From assembly GCA_016800925.1 (NCBI GenBank), contig JABCPU010000891.1, positions 1 through 22,435 on the forward strand: a DNA stretch of 22,435 nucleotides. The letters run 5' to 3'. Under the pieces are notes generated by a model. The model was given only the letters and a program-made list of their open reading frames with translations. It ran no database searches and was not told the DNA's origin. The DNA is from Suillus spraguei. Lineage: Eukaryota > Basidiomycota > Agaricomycetes > Boletales > Suillaceae. The translations under genes and the position numbers were made by a program. This document shows, in pieces, positions 7,774-20,548 of this stretch. Position 1 is the first letter of the stretch. Each line of letters starts with the position of its first letter.

Positions 7774-8524
7774 CCTCGTAAACACACTATCGACACCAAT
7801 AAGCGATAACTGAGCGCCCGGGCCTACTGGACATAACAGCTTCCGCCTTGTACTTTTAAATCACTATCTTCTCCTTTTTGTCATGAATATGGGATTCATC
7901 TACGTACTCTAGATACCATATGATATGTAACGTCATACCCTTTCATTATATGGCTGTCATTCAAAGTTTCATACTTGTCTGTAATTTTATATCTCTTTCC
8001 CATGCCACGGACGGACAATGCTATCTATGGTGCATGCAGGAACTTGCACAAAGCAAGAGAGATGTGAGGACCGGAAACAGCTGTGGTGGAATGAAATGGA
8101 ATTTTTTGTAAGGAGGCTGTCGAATGCTTCGAGAAACTCGGCTCATCAGAGAGATGATCCAACCTAGACTGCTGGAGGGCCAAAATATATACTATGAAAT
8201 AGCTAGTAGCTGGTGTATCACGCACTATGAGGTTGTGTATCTTGATGTCTTATTCTTATTGCGCAATTTATTAAAGTTCCTTTTGGAGCGTCATAGCATC
8301 ACACACACTTTTCCAGTCAGAAAAGATCGATCTACTTTCGTTCACCACTGGATTTGCCAAGTTTCATGTGAACCACACAGGGCTTGTGAGCGGCGCAATA
8401 CATCATGGTCATAATTCAGTTCCTCGCATGATAGTCTCGATCAAACATAGGTTTTTTTTCTGAACTCGTAGATTATAGCATCATCTACGTCTACGCTGCC
8501 TTTCTGCCAATATCCACAACAGAC
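7774..8524. other. Intergenic stretch, 750 bp
   Basis: Lies between the 3-prime ends of the plus-strand five-exon gene and the minus-strand membrane-protein gene. Short open frames are present but nothing recognisable. Confidence 0.4.
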
Positions 8525-9913
8525 TCAAACTGCAACCACTATATCCATTTCTTTCTTGGACTTTAGTCCACCTCCCCTAGGTGAAGCATTTTCTAGTGAG
8601 CAATCATCGTATGTATACATTGCCCTGTCAACGTTCACTTGCAAGGAATTCGGGAAGGTAGAAAGGGAAGTTGCTGTCGTAACCGTCCTTCTCTTGGACA
8701 TGGCGAATCCCACGCGCACAATGATAAGCAACGGTGTGATAGTCTATGGAGAAAAAAATCAAATGACAAGCCATGGATAGCCTACTTGGCACCCACAGTA
8801 ATTTGAGTAGCTGCTCCGACCCCAACAAGTCCCTCGGGTCTGTTTGCTGCATATAGGGCGAACATGATCACAGTACATGATGTGATAAGGGCCCCGCATT
8901 CGATAATGATGAAGAAGCTAGCCTTATATTTGGGTCGCCCCGTGAGAACAGCCGTACGGTGGCGTCCCGCATTCCATAAACGGTAGGCTATGCCGCCTGA
9001 TGCAAGAAAATTGACGCCAGTCTCGAGACCCCACCCGGCAAGTCCGTATGAATGGACATTGCGAGTGAGTGGCGTGGCTGTTGCGGGTATAAGCCAGAAA
9101 CGGCAAACGATCCTATACCTGATAGTGTCATTGTAGATAGCTCTTTATCTTACATATATAGCTTACAGCAATGAATCATCCAGACAATGAACTATAAATG
9201 ATATCATCAACACGAATGTTATATTAGTGGTAGACACGACAGAGATAGCGTACCGGTATGATACAAATCTTGAAGTTGTGACCCCAGATCACGTATAGTC
9301 TCCAAATCTGAAAGACAAACATTCATCTGTGTTGTGATTGAGCCTAAATCTCGAAACCCACTAGAAGTAGTTCTTGAGCGAATGTCTAGAAACAATAAGT
9401 GTCAATCAAACGATATCGGAGGTGTTGATGCTTCGCCACTGACATTGAAGACATATACAAAAAATCCAGCGACGTACAGTTTGTTACCACCAGGGTTGGC
9501 GAAGTACTTATCAGCAGCACTGGCTGAAGTTGCGAAAGCAGTCATCAACTGCAACAAACTTATAATAACGTGTGCTGTAGCCAACGAAAATTGGATAACG
9601 CTCGAAAACAGGAGCGTTCTAGATATATCATATCATAACTGTGCTTTTGTCTGAAAAGATGTAATTCCACTCACTTTCGAGATGCTCCCTCACGGTTGTT
9701 TAACAGGATGAAGATACAAATGCAGAATAAGACACAGCTACAATCACATCAGAAACAACTTCGTACGCTATTGCAAGGCGCGCACTTTGTACCTGGGTAA
9801 GAGGTGATTGTCACGATATTGGCGACACGATAGAAATTCGTCAGCTACGTACCATACAAGATCGCCTCCAACCAGATGCCGGTGATATACATTTGCGCCA
9901 AAGACTCAACCAT
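8525..9913 (-). CDS. Seven-transmembrane receptor-like protein, basidiomycete-specific family
   Basis: Proposed exons, in order: 9913-9849, 9737-9675, 9618-9459, 9385-9362, 9307-9254, 9191-9167, 9118-8797, 8743-8525. The start is ATG 9913, MVESLAQMYITGIWLEAILY, followed by GTCVLFCICIFILLNN, then LATAHVIISLLQLMTAF, then the hallmark block IWRLYVIWGHNFKICIIP, then YGLAGWGLETGVNFLASGG with IAYRLWNAGR, then FFIIIECGALITSCTVIMFA, and last ATQIT joined to TITPLLIIVRVGFAMS. The order G(I/L)xLE.(L/V)LYG, (I/L)YRLYV(V/I)WG, (I/L)ESGAL and (P)xLIIVRVG is that of a large basidiomycete integral-membrane family of about 300-350 residues with seven spans, function unknown. The C-terminal ~60 residues are cytoplasmic-like, polar and serine-rich. 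The junction between 9254 and 9118 is off by one base in my model, so either an exon boundary is wrong or there is an indel. Confidence 0.7.
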
Positions 9914-11396
9914 CACGGATAGAAAGAACTGGAAGGATTGTCAGATGTGTTTCGGAAGGGTATGGGCCAAAATCTCAGGCATATAAAGTTGAATCATTCA
10001 TTTCCAGACTTTCAATCGGCCTCCTAGCACAGAGTGCCTATCAATGGAAACGGCATCTTAAGCCAAACAATCGGATTGTTCCGGACAGAGGTTTTTGTGG
10101 CACTTGGCTGGAGCAATGAGATGGGAATATGGTATGTGAATAGTCCATGACAACTTGAACGCCGCCGCCGGCCGGTAATATCGTCCAAAAGCCACAGCGG
10201 CATGTGGTTGAAGCTGTATAATATACCTCTATGGGTCTTTTGATTGGCAGAGTGGTCCCGGGGCCCAAGCCATGAAATGCTGGGCTCGAAGAAGACAAGG
10301 AGTGCCTGTGTAGATATAGCAATTCAGAAAGAGTTTTGCGAGCGGGCCATTCATTGAGATACAACGGCCCCCGAATCTGGTGACTCAAATGGCAACTACA
10401 CAGGATGCAGAATTCGGGACTTGGACTGGCGTGTACAAGGATGATAAACAAGCGAAGATGACAATAGACATACGTCAACAGAAACTCCCGAATAGTAACC
10501 GAGAAATACTCACAATGGGTATCATTGACATGGGTCATGGCAAGTTGACTGCCAGTGAGTTCTGAGTGAGCACTGACGACCGGGATCCTCAGGTCTAAGG
10601 CTCAAGATTAGGATGTCATTATTGCAATAGTGGTGCGCCAGTCACTGGTGAACTGGTATCTTAAAGTAATAGTACTAGTAAGAAAGTGCTGTAGCAGCCG
10701 CGGCCGCCTGGCAACCGCCGCGGCCCGCGACGCCATAATCCTCAACTGGTACTAGTATGTGTGCACCATGACCGAGTTACAGCCTTATCAATCAATGATA
10801 CATTTATTTATGGTCGTACGTTGTTTCCAGAGAAGAGGCATAGAAGAACAGCACCGATAAATTATGATTCGATATTCAGTCTCCAGATGGAGATTCCACT
10901 CCAAGCAAGGTGACATTACATAACACCAGTGAAGTCGAACTCACGTGCGCAATTTTGTGTGAAAGACTGATCCCAGATCCTATGTAAACTATAATAATAA
11001 CAGTCACGGTATATCGGCGATCACAGGTAATCGATCCTAAGAATTGCAAGACATACAGCGGTTAGAGACTAGATTGGCCGCTTGGAAGCTATGGACACAC
11101 TAGTAGCTTCCGCGTTGCCATTTGGTAAAATATGAAAACAAAAGTGAACATTCGTAAATGCAAACAAGTGATGTTGAGACCGCGAGGCTTGGATGCTGAA
11201 ATATAGGAAATCTCGATATTAACCATCATCATGGGGGCATACACAGCGTGAAGTTTGAACGTTTGGAATTTGCACGCTTCAAACGGTCGTTTTTCAAACT
11301 CCGCCGAGTCCTCTGTGAAATCAGACCGTCACATGATCCTATGTTAGAGTCCATAATAATAACATTGGGAGCGCAGTGTTGTTGGTGTCCACGACA
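9914..11396. other. 1.5 kb without a supportable gene
   Basis: Contains one long open frame on the minus strand (10538-10041, 165 codons) and a 59-codon plus-strand frame from the ATG at 10389, MATTQDAEFGTWTGVYKDDK. They overlap, neither looks like a known protein, and the longer one is cysteine- and histidine-rich with no clear start context. A short GC-rich patch (10697-10732) repeats GCCGCGGCC. The last few hundred bases hold the dipeptidase promoter, where no TATA box was seen. Confidence 0.35.
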
Positions 11397-13166
11397 ATGA
11401 GCAGTGAAAACGAGCCTCTCATCCCGAACGCCGAATATGAGACGGCACAACAGAAATCTCGCATACTTCGAAACCGCGCACTCGTCTGGTCTGCGCTGGC
11501 TGTTGTGTTCATCATCTTTGCAGTCGTCGCACTGGTTGACCCAGGCCTTGTAAGCGATATTGGACTGTCGGACAAGCTGCCTCGGGATCCTAAGCTTGCA
11601 GCACAGCGTGTGCTTGACACTGCTCCGGTCATCGTACGCCTTTTGACCCATATCTTCACCTTATTCCTCGCTGACGGAACACGCAGGATGGGCACATTGG
11701 TATGTTCCATTCCGAATATGAATATGTTATCTCTGTCATCTCACAGTGCACTTTTGAGATCTTCCCATGTTCGTTCGCTTCGGCTGGCGCAACAACGTCA
11801 CCGAAGTTCCCCTTGACGGTCAAATGCCCATGCATGTGGATATTCCACGTCTGAGGGAAGGGAAGGTCGGAGGCTTCTTTTGGTACACAGCAGTATCCTT
11901 ATATTCTACCTTTAAACTGACTTTCATCAGGTCTGTATACGTGGGTTGTGCAAGCTCTGAAGATGAGGGCCCCGATTTCTTGAAGGCTACCTGGCGCGTC
12001 CGGTCTGGATATTCCTTGTTGAACTCGATGCGTCTAGCTGACCGTACGTAATGATAGAGACACCCTAGAGCAGATTGACGTTGCAAAGGGCCTGATATCA
12101 AAGTATCCTAACGTGAGTCCATAACCTTCTATGTTTGTAATGCTAATTGATGTCTGGTGCAGGATTTTGCATATGCTGTCAGTGCAAGTGACATCAAATC
12201 AGCAATAAGAGACCGCAAAATCGCAAGCATTCTAGGTGTTGAGGGGTGAGCGCCATTTCACTAGCTGCTTCATTCCTCTAAAGTCAACTCAGTGCCCACC
12301 AACTTGGAAACTCTATTGCTGTCCTCCGCCAGTACTACGAGCTTGGGGTTCGCTATGTAACTCTAACCCACTCTTGTCACAATGCTTTCGCCGACTCCTG
12401 CGGTATGTTGATACCTAGTGTCCCACGGCACTACGGCCTCAGCCCGCTTGGCTTCAGGCTTGTGGAGGAGATGAACAGACTTGGAATGCTTGTTGATCTA
12501 TCCCATACTTCTGACATGACTGCAACGCAAGCCCTGCTGCATTCTAGGGCACCAGTCATCTGGTCTCATTCATCCTCCAGGGCCATCCACGATGTTGCCC
12601 GCAATGTGCCGGACGAAGTGCTTAGCCTCGTCGGTTTCGGCAAAGGGCAAAGGGATGCCGTTGTTATGGTGCGTCCAGAAAACAATCAATTTACTAATTT
12701 TAATGGTTGAGCAGGTCAACTTCAATGGCCCGTTTGTTGCTGCCGATGGTGAGGCTGATATTGAAGCTGTCGCTGATCACGTTGAGCATATTGCAAAAGT
12801 TGCTGGAGTGAAACAGTGAGTTATACCTGATACTAGCTCGGCTGCTGATCTTATGGCTGTCACAGCGTTGGGATCGGGAGCGACTATGATGGGATTCAAG
12901 TTACTCCAACAGGACTTGAGGATGTTTCAAAGTATCCTGCTCTTGTACGCAACATCTCTCCACCTAAATCTAAGCGATGATTGACTGTTCTGACCTTTAA
13001 GATTGCTGAGTTGTACCAACGCGGATGGAGCAAGCAAGAACTATCTGGGCTTACTGGGGGCAATTTCCTCCGGGTGTTTGAGGGTGCAGAGAAAGTGGCC
13101 AAAGAATTGCAGGCCGCGGGAACTCTGCCAAAATATGACATTTACGATAAGAGAGAAGACCTATGA
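11397..13166 (+). CDS. Membrane dipeptidase (peptidase family M19), 434 aa
   Basis: Ten exons splice cleanly: 11397-11633, 11687-11699, 11759-11882, 11931-12002, 12058-12112, 12163-12245, 12293-12668, 12715-12815, 12866-12944 and 13002-13166, 1305 nt, no frame break. The enzyme is a zinc metallopeptidase that cleaves dipeptides. Residues 1-27 are cytoplasmic-like, about 28-48 (ALVWSALAVVFIIFAVVALV) form one membrane anchor, and the catalytic domain follows. Metal and active-site motifs are all present: DGHIDLP (HxD, split across a 13-bp exon), the glutamate in ILGVEGAHQLGNS, the histidine in LTHSCHNAFADS, DLSHTSD, VIWSHSSSRAI and GSDYDGI. NFLRVFEGAE near the end is the usual M19 tail. Length is close to fungal relatives. 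The anchor suggests a vacuolar, ER or surface enzyme facing the lumen; the substrate is not known. The start is the first ATG, in context GACAATGAGC. Confidence 0.93.
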
Positions 13167-13404
13167 TATGTTCAGGGAGGTGCGATACGTCTATTTGCAT
13201 AACTATCTAGATTTGTTTTAGCTGTGAATGTAATTTGCTATGCGTTACTGATGAAAACCATTTGAAGAAGATTTGTTCTTTCCTCGCACGTCCAAAAATA
13301 TTTTTCTTCATGCCCTCTGCACCATGGACGATCGTCCCAATCATGCCGCGTTACGAAGACCTTGGTCTGTGATCTGGAAAGCGTGATAAGCGTGGCCCTC
13401 TTGC

Positions 13405-14017
13405 TCAGAAAATCGAGGTCACCAAGACATGCGATGGATGTCGCTGTTGCTGATAACGGCAGCATAATTGCCATGAGGCTTTGTTGCATGCTTCCGACAT
13501 GCACATGATCAGGAAGGATTCCCGGGACTCACCGCAAACACTGGGACTGTGATACAAGGGTCTATACACCAACAAGCTGATATCTCTTGCGAATACCCAG
13601 TACACTGCACGCATGATAGACGCCTGGGTATCTTGGTCTGGATCTTTGTCATTGAGGTTGATGATCCAAGTTTCAAATTTGATTTGTTCTGGAGCGAGCG
13701 GCTCCTGCGGAAATCGCAGATCATCATATAAACGTCGAGGCATGACCATGCATATAAAGACGTTGCGGCTCCATTTCAACATGAAGTGAATATCTTCCAT
13801 CTGTACTACTGCCCTCGTCAATGCAGTGTAGAACTGCGTTGAAATGCGCGGCAGGAACTCGGGCACGCGGGAGAAAGTATTGCGATAAATGATAGATCCA
13901 ATAGAACTCGAGAAGATAACTAGAGGACTGGAACTTGATCAAAACTGGGGTGAGTTTCAATCTCTGTACGACGTCATCTTCACAAGTACATTCGGGAGTG
14001 GGTAAAGTGCCTAGCAT
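13405..14017 (-). CDS. Unidentified protein, probable multi-exon gene
   Basis: Minus strand 13866-13405 is open for 153 codons without a stop, with further coding-like sequence upstream in that frame (to about 13917) and in another frame from 14017 (MLGTLPTPECTCEDD..VQRL, then LTPVLIKFQ). The best part reads MPEFLPRISTQFYTALTRAV, later MVMPRRLYDDLRFPQEPLAP, then INLNDKDPDQDTQASIMRAV and WVFARDISLLVYRPL. A GTGAGTCC donor at about 13532 and a GGAAG acceptor near 13491 suggest an intron before a last part in the frame of 13504-13238 (LACLGDLDFLS-like). How the 14017 frame joins the 13866 frame I could not settle; it may be an intron or a one-base indel. No motif is recognised. The gene runs toward the end of the dipeptidase gene. 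Confidence 0.4.
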
Positions 14018-14428
14018 ACGGGATGAAGCAGTGTCGAACGTGTTCGTGCAATTATATCAATGAAGGATAAGCGTCTGATGTTTGAAGTAAATCAAAGTCA
14101 CCTAGCTCATGAACGAGATGCAGAGATTGATGCTGCTCTTGTAGGGCAGGAGAAATCCTGCAGTGATGCCTCACGCGAACATGTTGATGTGTGTGGTTCA
14201 AGAAAGACGATAAAGCGGTAAAGCGAGCCATCTGACTTCAATGCATCTGAATCATACGGTCTTTGGTCTGGCACGCCATAGATGACGTCAAACTTTCATA
14301 CCCGAATCTGAGATTCGAGCGCTTGATGGACAATAGTCTCCCTTAGTCAGAACAGAAGGGGGACGCGTAGTACACGTGACTGATCGACGTCATACAAGAG
14401 TTTGTCGTCATTAGGAGCCGGCGTTGGG
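14018..14428. other. Intergenic stretch, 410 bp
   Basis: Upstream of two divergent genes: the minus-strand gene ending at about 13.4 kb and the plus-strand gene starting at 14488. Apart from the TATA box that follows, no feature was seen. Confidence 0.4.
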
Positions 14429-14435
14429 TATAAAG
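14429..14435 (+). promoter_or_regulatory. TATA box of the 14488 gene
   Basis: TATAAAG, 53 bp before the ATG. Confidence 0.6.
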
Positions 14436-14487
14436 GCATACGCTCATCCAATACCAACTACACACCACACTTTATCTATCCTTCATA

Positions 14488-15311
14488 ATGTACCGCACAT
14501 CCAATTTGCGCTCCAGCATCGTTCACGGTCGTGTCCCAACGGCCATCCTTCCTGTCGTGAGTCGATCAGTGTTCCATGATTCTCGAGACTAACTGCGAAT
14601 GCAGGCACGTAGGACGTACGCAACACAACCTCCGCCGGGGCAAGCGCCGCCCAATTCAAAGGGCAGCCCTTCCACCAGTGATGGCGGACACAACAACGGC
14701 CTCATTATCGCATCTGCTGTCGCAGCACTTGGAGGGATGTATTATTTCTACAACCGCGACCGGGGCATCAGTCTTCAGGAGAAAAAACACAGAGATGAAG
14801 AGGATATGAAACGGGCAGCACGCGCAGTGCAGGGTGATATAAAGCATGTTGGGGAGGCAGGGAAGACGATGGCTGAGGATTCCCTTAAAGAAGCTCAGGA
14901 GAGCTATGGTGCTGCCAAGGTCGGTCGTCTGAGAATCTAGGTGGTTGGCTTCGTCTGAGCTGCTACGTGTAGGCCTCGGTCAAAGAGAAAGCGACTGGAT
15001 CCCGCCAAAAAATAGACGAATCTCGCTATGACCTGACTGAACAGGCACGACAGACGGCACACGAAGCACAGGCAAAACTGAATCAGTATAAGGATGCAGC
15101 TGAGCGATCTCTAGCGGACGCCAGGAAGACATCCGAACAAAGGTTTGAGGAGACGAAGGACGCTGTCACACAACGCGTGGATGAGGCCAAGGACGCAGGC
15201 CAAGGCTGGTTTAATTGGGGGCAGTCAAAGACAGACGATGCAAAACGTGAAGGCGCTCAGAAAGTTACAGAGAGTGCAGAACACATTAAGAAGAGGGCAG
15301 AGAGACCGTAG
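14488..15311 (+). CDS. Mitochondrial-type, membrane-anchored LEA/apolipoprotein-like helical protein, 240 aa
   Basis: Exons 14488-14556, 14605-14919 and 14973-15311 give 723 nt with no break. The N-terminus (MYRTSNLRSSIVHGRVPT, then ARRTYATQPPP) is arginine- and serine-rich without acidic residues and ends in a RRTYAT-like cleavage motif, a good mitochondrial presequence. A glycine-rich linker leads to one membrane span (NGLIIASAVAALGGMYYFY, about residues 57-75). The rest is a long, charged amphipathic helix with LEA-like 11-residue periodicity: EDSLKEAQESYGAAK, ARQTAHEAQAKLNQYKDAA, RFEETKDAVTQRVDEAKDAG, GAQKVTESAEHIKKRAE. From memory this layout resembles fungal proteins labelled calcofluor-white-hypersensitive precursor; that label is a tentative match. 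It may stabilise membranes or proteins under stress. It has its own TATA box. Confidence 0.75.
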
Positions 15312-15655
15312 GTATGAGATGGTTGGTTTGCGAATGGACATTCAACGAGTTGTACACCTGAATTAATATTGTAAATACATTACCTTTATTCCCTATATTG
15401 CATGTGGTTCTTTCCAACAACCTTATTGCAGTGGGAGCATATCTACAAGTCGTATGCTAGCCTCAAGGTTTAAGCGGACCAAAAGTCGTGGGGAACATAA
15501 AATTTCGGTAATTGCCGCATGTGCTTCAAGCAGTTCTCCGCTAGTACATAACTGTAGCGACGACCCTGAGCAAGCTGACCCGGCCGGTGGAATCGCTGAT
15601 AGCTGATCAGTGTATATCCATCACCGTCTTTGAATTGTCTGGTTTTGTGGCTTAG
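15312..15655. other. Intergenic stretch, 344 bp
   Basis: Terminator of the helical-protein gene and promoter of the kinase gene; nothing specific was seen. Confidence 0.4.
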
Positions 15656-16838
15656 ATGGCTGAATTCAAACCAAGGTTATCCTGGTGGGCTTAGGGTATG
15701 TGAACACTTCACATTGGAATAGAAACTATCGATTGACTACCCTACAATATTGACAAGGGGTGCCACTTGCTCAGGAAAGACACTCTCGCGAAGCATCTGA
15801 AGACCATACTGCCCAATAGTGTCATAGTGCACCAAGATGTCGGTGAATTTCTCAAAGAATATCAACATTAACTTACCTGTGGCAGGATTTTGCTCCAGTA
15901 AGGCACACTACTCGGATGGATCGTATTTTTTCGCTGAGCGGTCGCGCAGCCTGAGGAGCTACTTCCCGTAAAGCATGGCTACCAGGATTGGGATGCTCCA
16001 GATTCCGCAATTGACTACCCACGACTTTCCAATTTTTTAAAGCACGTGAAGGACACAGGAAGCATACCAGACGATCATAGAAGCCATGACCATTTGAACA
16101 AGCAGACAGATTTACCTATAGAAGAAGAGTGTCAGCACCGTCTGGCTGAGCGCTTTAGAGTTATCCAAGAGCAAGTCAAGGAGAGTGACCACATCAATAT
16201 AGTGTGGGGCTTAGTCGACGGGTTTCTGTTATATTGGAATCAGGTGTGTCAGCTTTGATGCCTCAATAAAACGGAGAAATCAATGTGTCTTGGTCATAGG
16301 AAGTCATAGAGCAACTAGATATGCGCTTCCTACTCCGTGTTCCACTTAGAAACATTGGAAGACCGGAGAAAAGCGCGGCAGGTTTACATCACAGCAAGTA
16401 TGTCATTCAGCATTTCCGCTCTATCTTCGCTCCTATTCCGCTCCGATGATTATTGACTTTACCTCCTTTTCATTACCTCCCGAATGTCAATTCTGCCGAC
16501 GCGTCCAATTTCCCTTAACTCCACACGCCTCCGTTCTTTGTCACAACACTCATAACTTATGCGGCTACTCCCATGGAGAGCAATTTAATGAAGAGGGAGA
16601 CGCATGGGTAGACCCCCCTGACTACTGGGAGAAGATTGTACTCCCTGCCTACCTGGACGCATACCGCGAAATGTTCGAAAGCGGTGATGTTGAGAATGGG
16701 GACCTGACAAATAAGGTGGAAGGTCTTGTTTTAATCGAGCCTGAGAAAGAGGGAAAAAGGATGAGCATGACGGATATCGTTGAAAGGTGTTGCCAGGAGT
16801 TATATAAACTTGTCAGGGCGGAAGGGTCGAGCAAGTAA
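15656..16838 (+). CDS. NRK1: Nicotinamide riboside kinase, with reading-frame breaks
   Basis: The enzyme phosphorylates nicotinamide riboside to NMN in the NAD salvage pathway, in the cytosol. Exons fit 15656-15695, 15758-15838, 15886-15897 (a 12-bp exon), 15950-16243, 16300-16397 and about 16590-16838. Visible motifs: KVILVGLG and GATCSGKT (Walker A), VIVHQD joined to DFAP, GYQDWDAP...IDYP (the NRK D-W-D-x-P substrate block), VWGLVDGFLLYWNQ, EVIEQLDMRFLLRVP, and EGDAWVDPPDYWEKIVLPAY. Three places need a one-base change: just after the ATG (MAEF to KVILV), inside the P-loop at about 15780 (GKT to TLAKHL, one base missing), and at about 16348 (RVPL to ETLEDRRKAR, one base extra). It is either a recent pseudogene or a real gene with sequence errors. 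The last intron (about 190 bp) is long and its acceptor uncertain. Confidence 0.8.
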
Positions 16839-17152
16839 GCAATTTATGCATAGCCTGCGTGCAGGATTTTCAAGTAATTTTCCTGCACATAATTCTAAGG
16901 GGACACCGGGAAAAAGTTCCCGGAAGGAGAATCGGAGGGCCGGGTCTTGTTCCTTGTTGGCCGCTTGTGATTTCCATTTTTCAATACCCGAAAGCTGATA
17001 TAATACGACAATCACATGCTACATTTTAATTTAAACCTTGTGCATCGTGATTGGCTAGCAATTAATGGTACTTGACCCGAAGGGCTCACCCCAACCGCAT
17101 CTTGCTCCTTCTCCATTATCATCGTCTCCACACACTCCTAACATTTATCGCA
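16839..17152. other. Intergenic stretch, 314 bp
   Basis: Between the kinase stop and the reductase ATG, same strand. No TATA box near the ATG; pyrimidine-rich CTTGCTCCTTCTCC (17101-17114) precedes the start codon. Confidence 0.4.
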
Positions 17153-19277
<2,125 letters not shown>

Positions 19278-19880
19278 GGGTTAAAGGATGTTATGACTCC
19301 GCTCAACAAAAGTAGAGGAACCATATCTGTCATCTTTCTTCGCATTGCATATCTCTTTTCCCCATGTCTCTGCTTTGGTTGTTGTAATGCAGTGTATTAT
19401 AATTTGTCTTCACACCATCTGTAACCGACTGATCCATGAGGCTAACATGAGGCCATGGCTGTTGAACTTAGAATTATGTATTTCTCTGCGATAATTGGTG
19501 GCCCTAGGAATCTGCAATGCGTTTCATTTTTGTGCGGCGCGTGCCCCGCCTGCCATGGCCATTGGCTGGCGCCACCTCATTTCAAACATTGTTCATATAT
19601 TATGGGCAATTGGCTACCGTCGCGGTGTCTGGCCAGTGGCCCATAACCGCGACTTATATACCGTTGTGCCGTCTCCTAGGATCAGGAAAAAAGGATGGAC
19701 ATGAGTACTTGCAAGGGTTGGCCAGGCTGTCAATGGTAAGTACCGCTAGTCATGAGCCGTGTACTGCATCAGCATAACGTTCAGCACATAGCATATGCGC
19801 CCTCTGGCGTGCTCTGTGAGGCGTCGGAGGATCCCAAAAGCAGATGATAGACCCGACACATTGAATTGGTTCCACACAAC
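19278..19880. other. Intergenic stretch, 600 bp
   Basis: Holds the reductase 3-prime region, a TATA-like ACTTATATACC at about 19652-19662, and a short frame from the ATG at 19694 (MDMSTCKGWPGCQ) ending at a GTAAGTACC donor at about 19736. This could be the first exon of a small gene including the ORF that follows, but I could not join the two in frame. Confidence 0.3.
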
Positions 19881-20159
19881 ATGGCGGGAATGCTATCCTG
19901 CGCACCCACATACGGTCCCAGACTTCCGTTTCCGTTTGAAGCCTTCAACCCGGCACTCATCCGTCTCGTTATGTGTGCGGAGGCCGTGGCGCACTACGTT
20001 CTTCTACTCCACCGACTGCAAAACGGTGTCTTCCAAGTTGCCACCACCACCGCCGCCATTTACCACCATCATGCTACCGGCCTGGGTGCACCATCCTGTT
20101 ATGACTTGTTCTCAGTGCCGCACGCCGCAGTCTTGAGCTCACACTATTACGTGGCTTGA
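19881..20159 (+). CDS. Possible small ORF or last exon, 92 codons
   Basis: MAGMLSCAPTYGPRLPFPFE at 19881, then AFNPALIRLVMCAEAVAHYV and a histidine/alanine-rich stretch, ending TGA at 20157-20159. Third codon positions are mostly C, G or T, as in the surrounding genes, which supports coding use. No homology is recognised. Other frames of the same stretch are also open and proline-rich, so the call is weak. Confidence 0.3.
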   Translation: MAGMLSCAPTYGPRLPFPFEAFNPALIRLVMCAEAVAHYVLLLHRLQNGVFQVATTTAAIYHHHATGLGAPSCYDLFSVPHAAVLSSHYYVA

Positions 20160-20475
20160 ATCCCTCTTCTGTGAACCGTGGCATTCCCGTTCCTGCCGTT
20201 TCAAGAGTATGCAATGTGGCCCAAGGATAATGCTTGTGTGGAAATTTATTGGTGCAGTTGCTCATCAACGTGCCTGTTAATGAAGTCTCTCGCTTCCTTC
20301 GATGACTCGAATGCTGGCTTGACAACTAAGTACTGTCGTTGGTGCGCCCGAACACTTCATGTGTCGGGACTTGTTTGCCTTTCCTAGATACTAAGCCACT
20401 ACCAGAAGCTGTATTCGACCATGTCCATGCGTTTTGTGGGTTGGCAAGCAGGGTCATTTTGGATCCGGGAAGGCA
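20160..20475. other. Intergenic stretch, 316 bp
   Basis: Nothing seen before the TATA box at 20476. Confidence 0.4.
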
Positions 20476-20483
20476 TATAAAAG
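20476..20483 (+). promoter_or_regulatory. TATA box of the zinc-finger gene
   Basis: TATAAAAG, a near-consensus box 66 bp before the ATG at 20549. Confidence 0.65.
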
Positions 20484-20548
20484 TCTTATGGATAGTAGAC
20501 CAAGATCTCAGCCCTCCACCTTCAATCCAACTGTAATCGACCGCCTAT

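Noticed and set aside
9334..9654. 106-codon plus-strand ORF
   Set aside because: It is the antisense shadow of the membrane-protein exons and their introns.
10041..10538. 165-codon minus-strand ORF
   Set aside because: No recognisable domain, odd composition, competing ORF on the other strand and no splice or promoter context; treated as chance.
10697..10732. GC-rich patch with repeated GCCGCGGCC
   Set aside because: Too short and isolated to call a regulatory or structural element.
11229..11710. Minus-strand ORFs of 123-140 codons
   Set aside because: They overlap the first exons of the dipeptidase gene in antisense and carry no recognisable motif.
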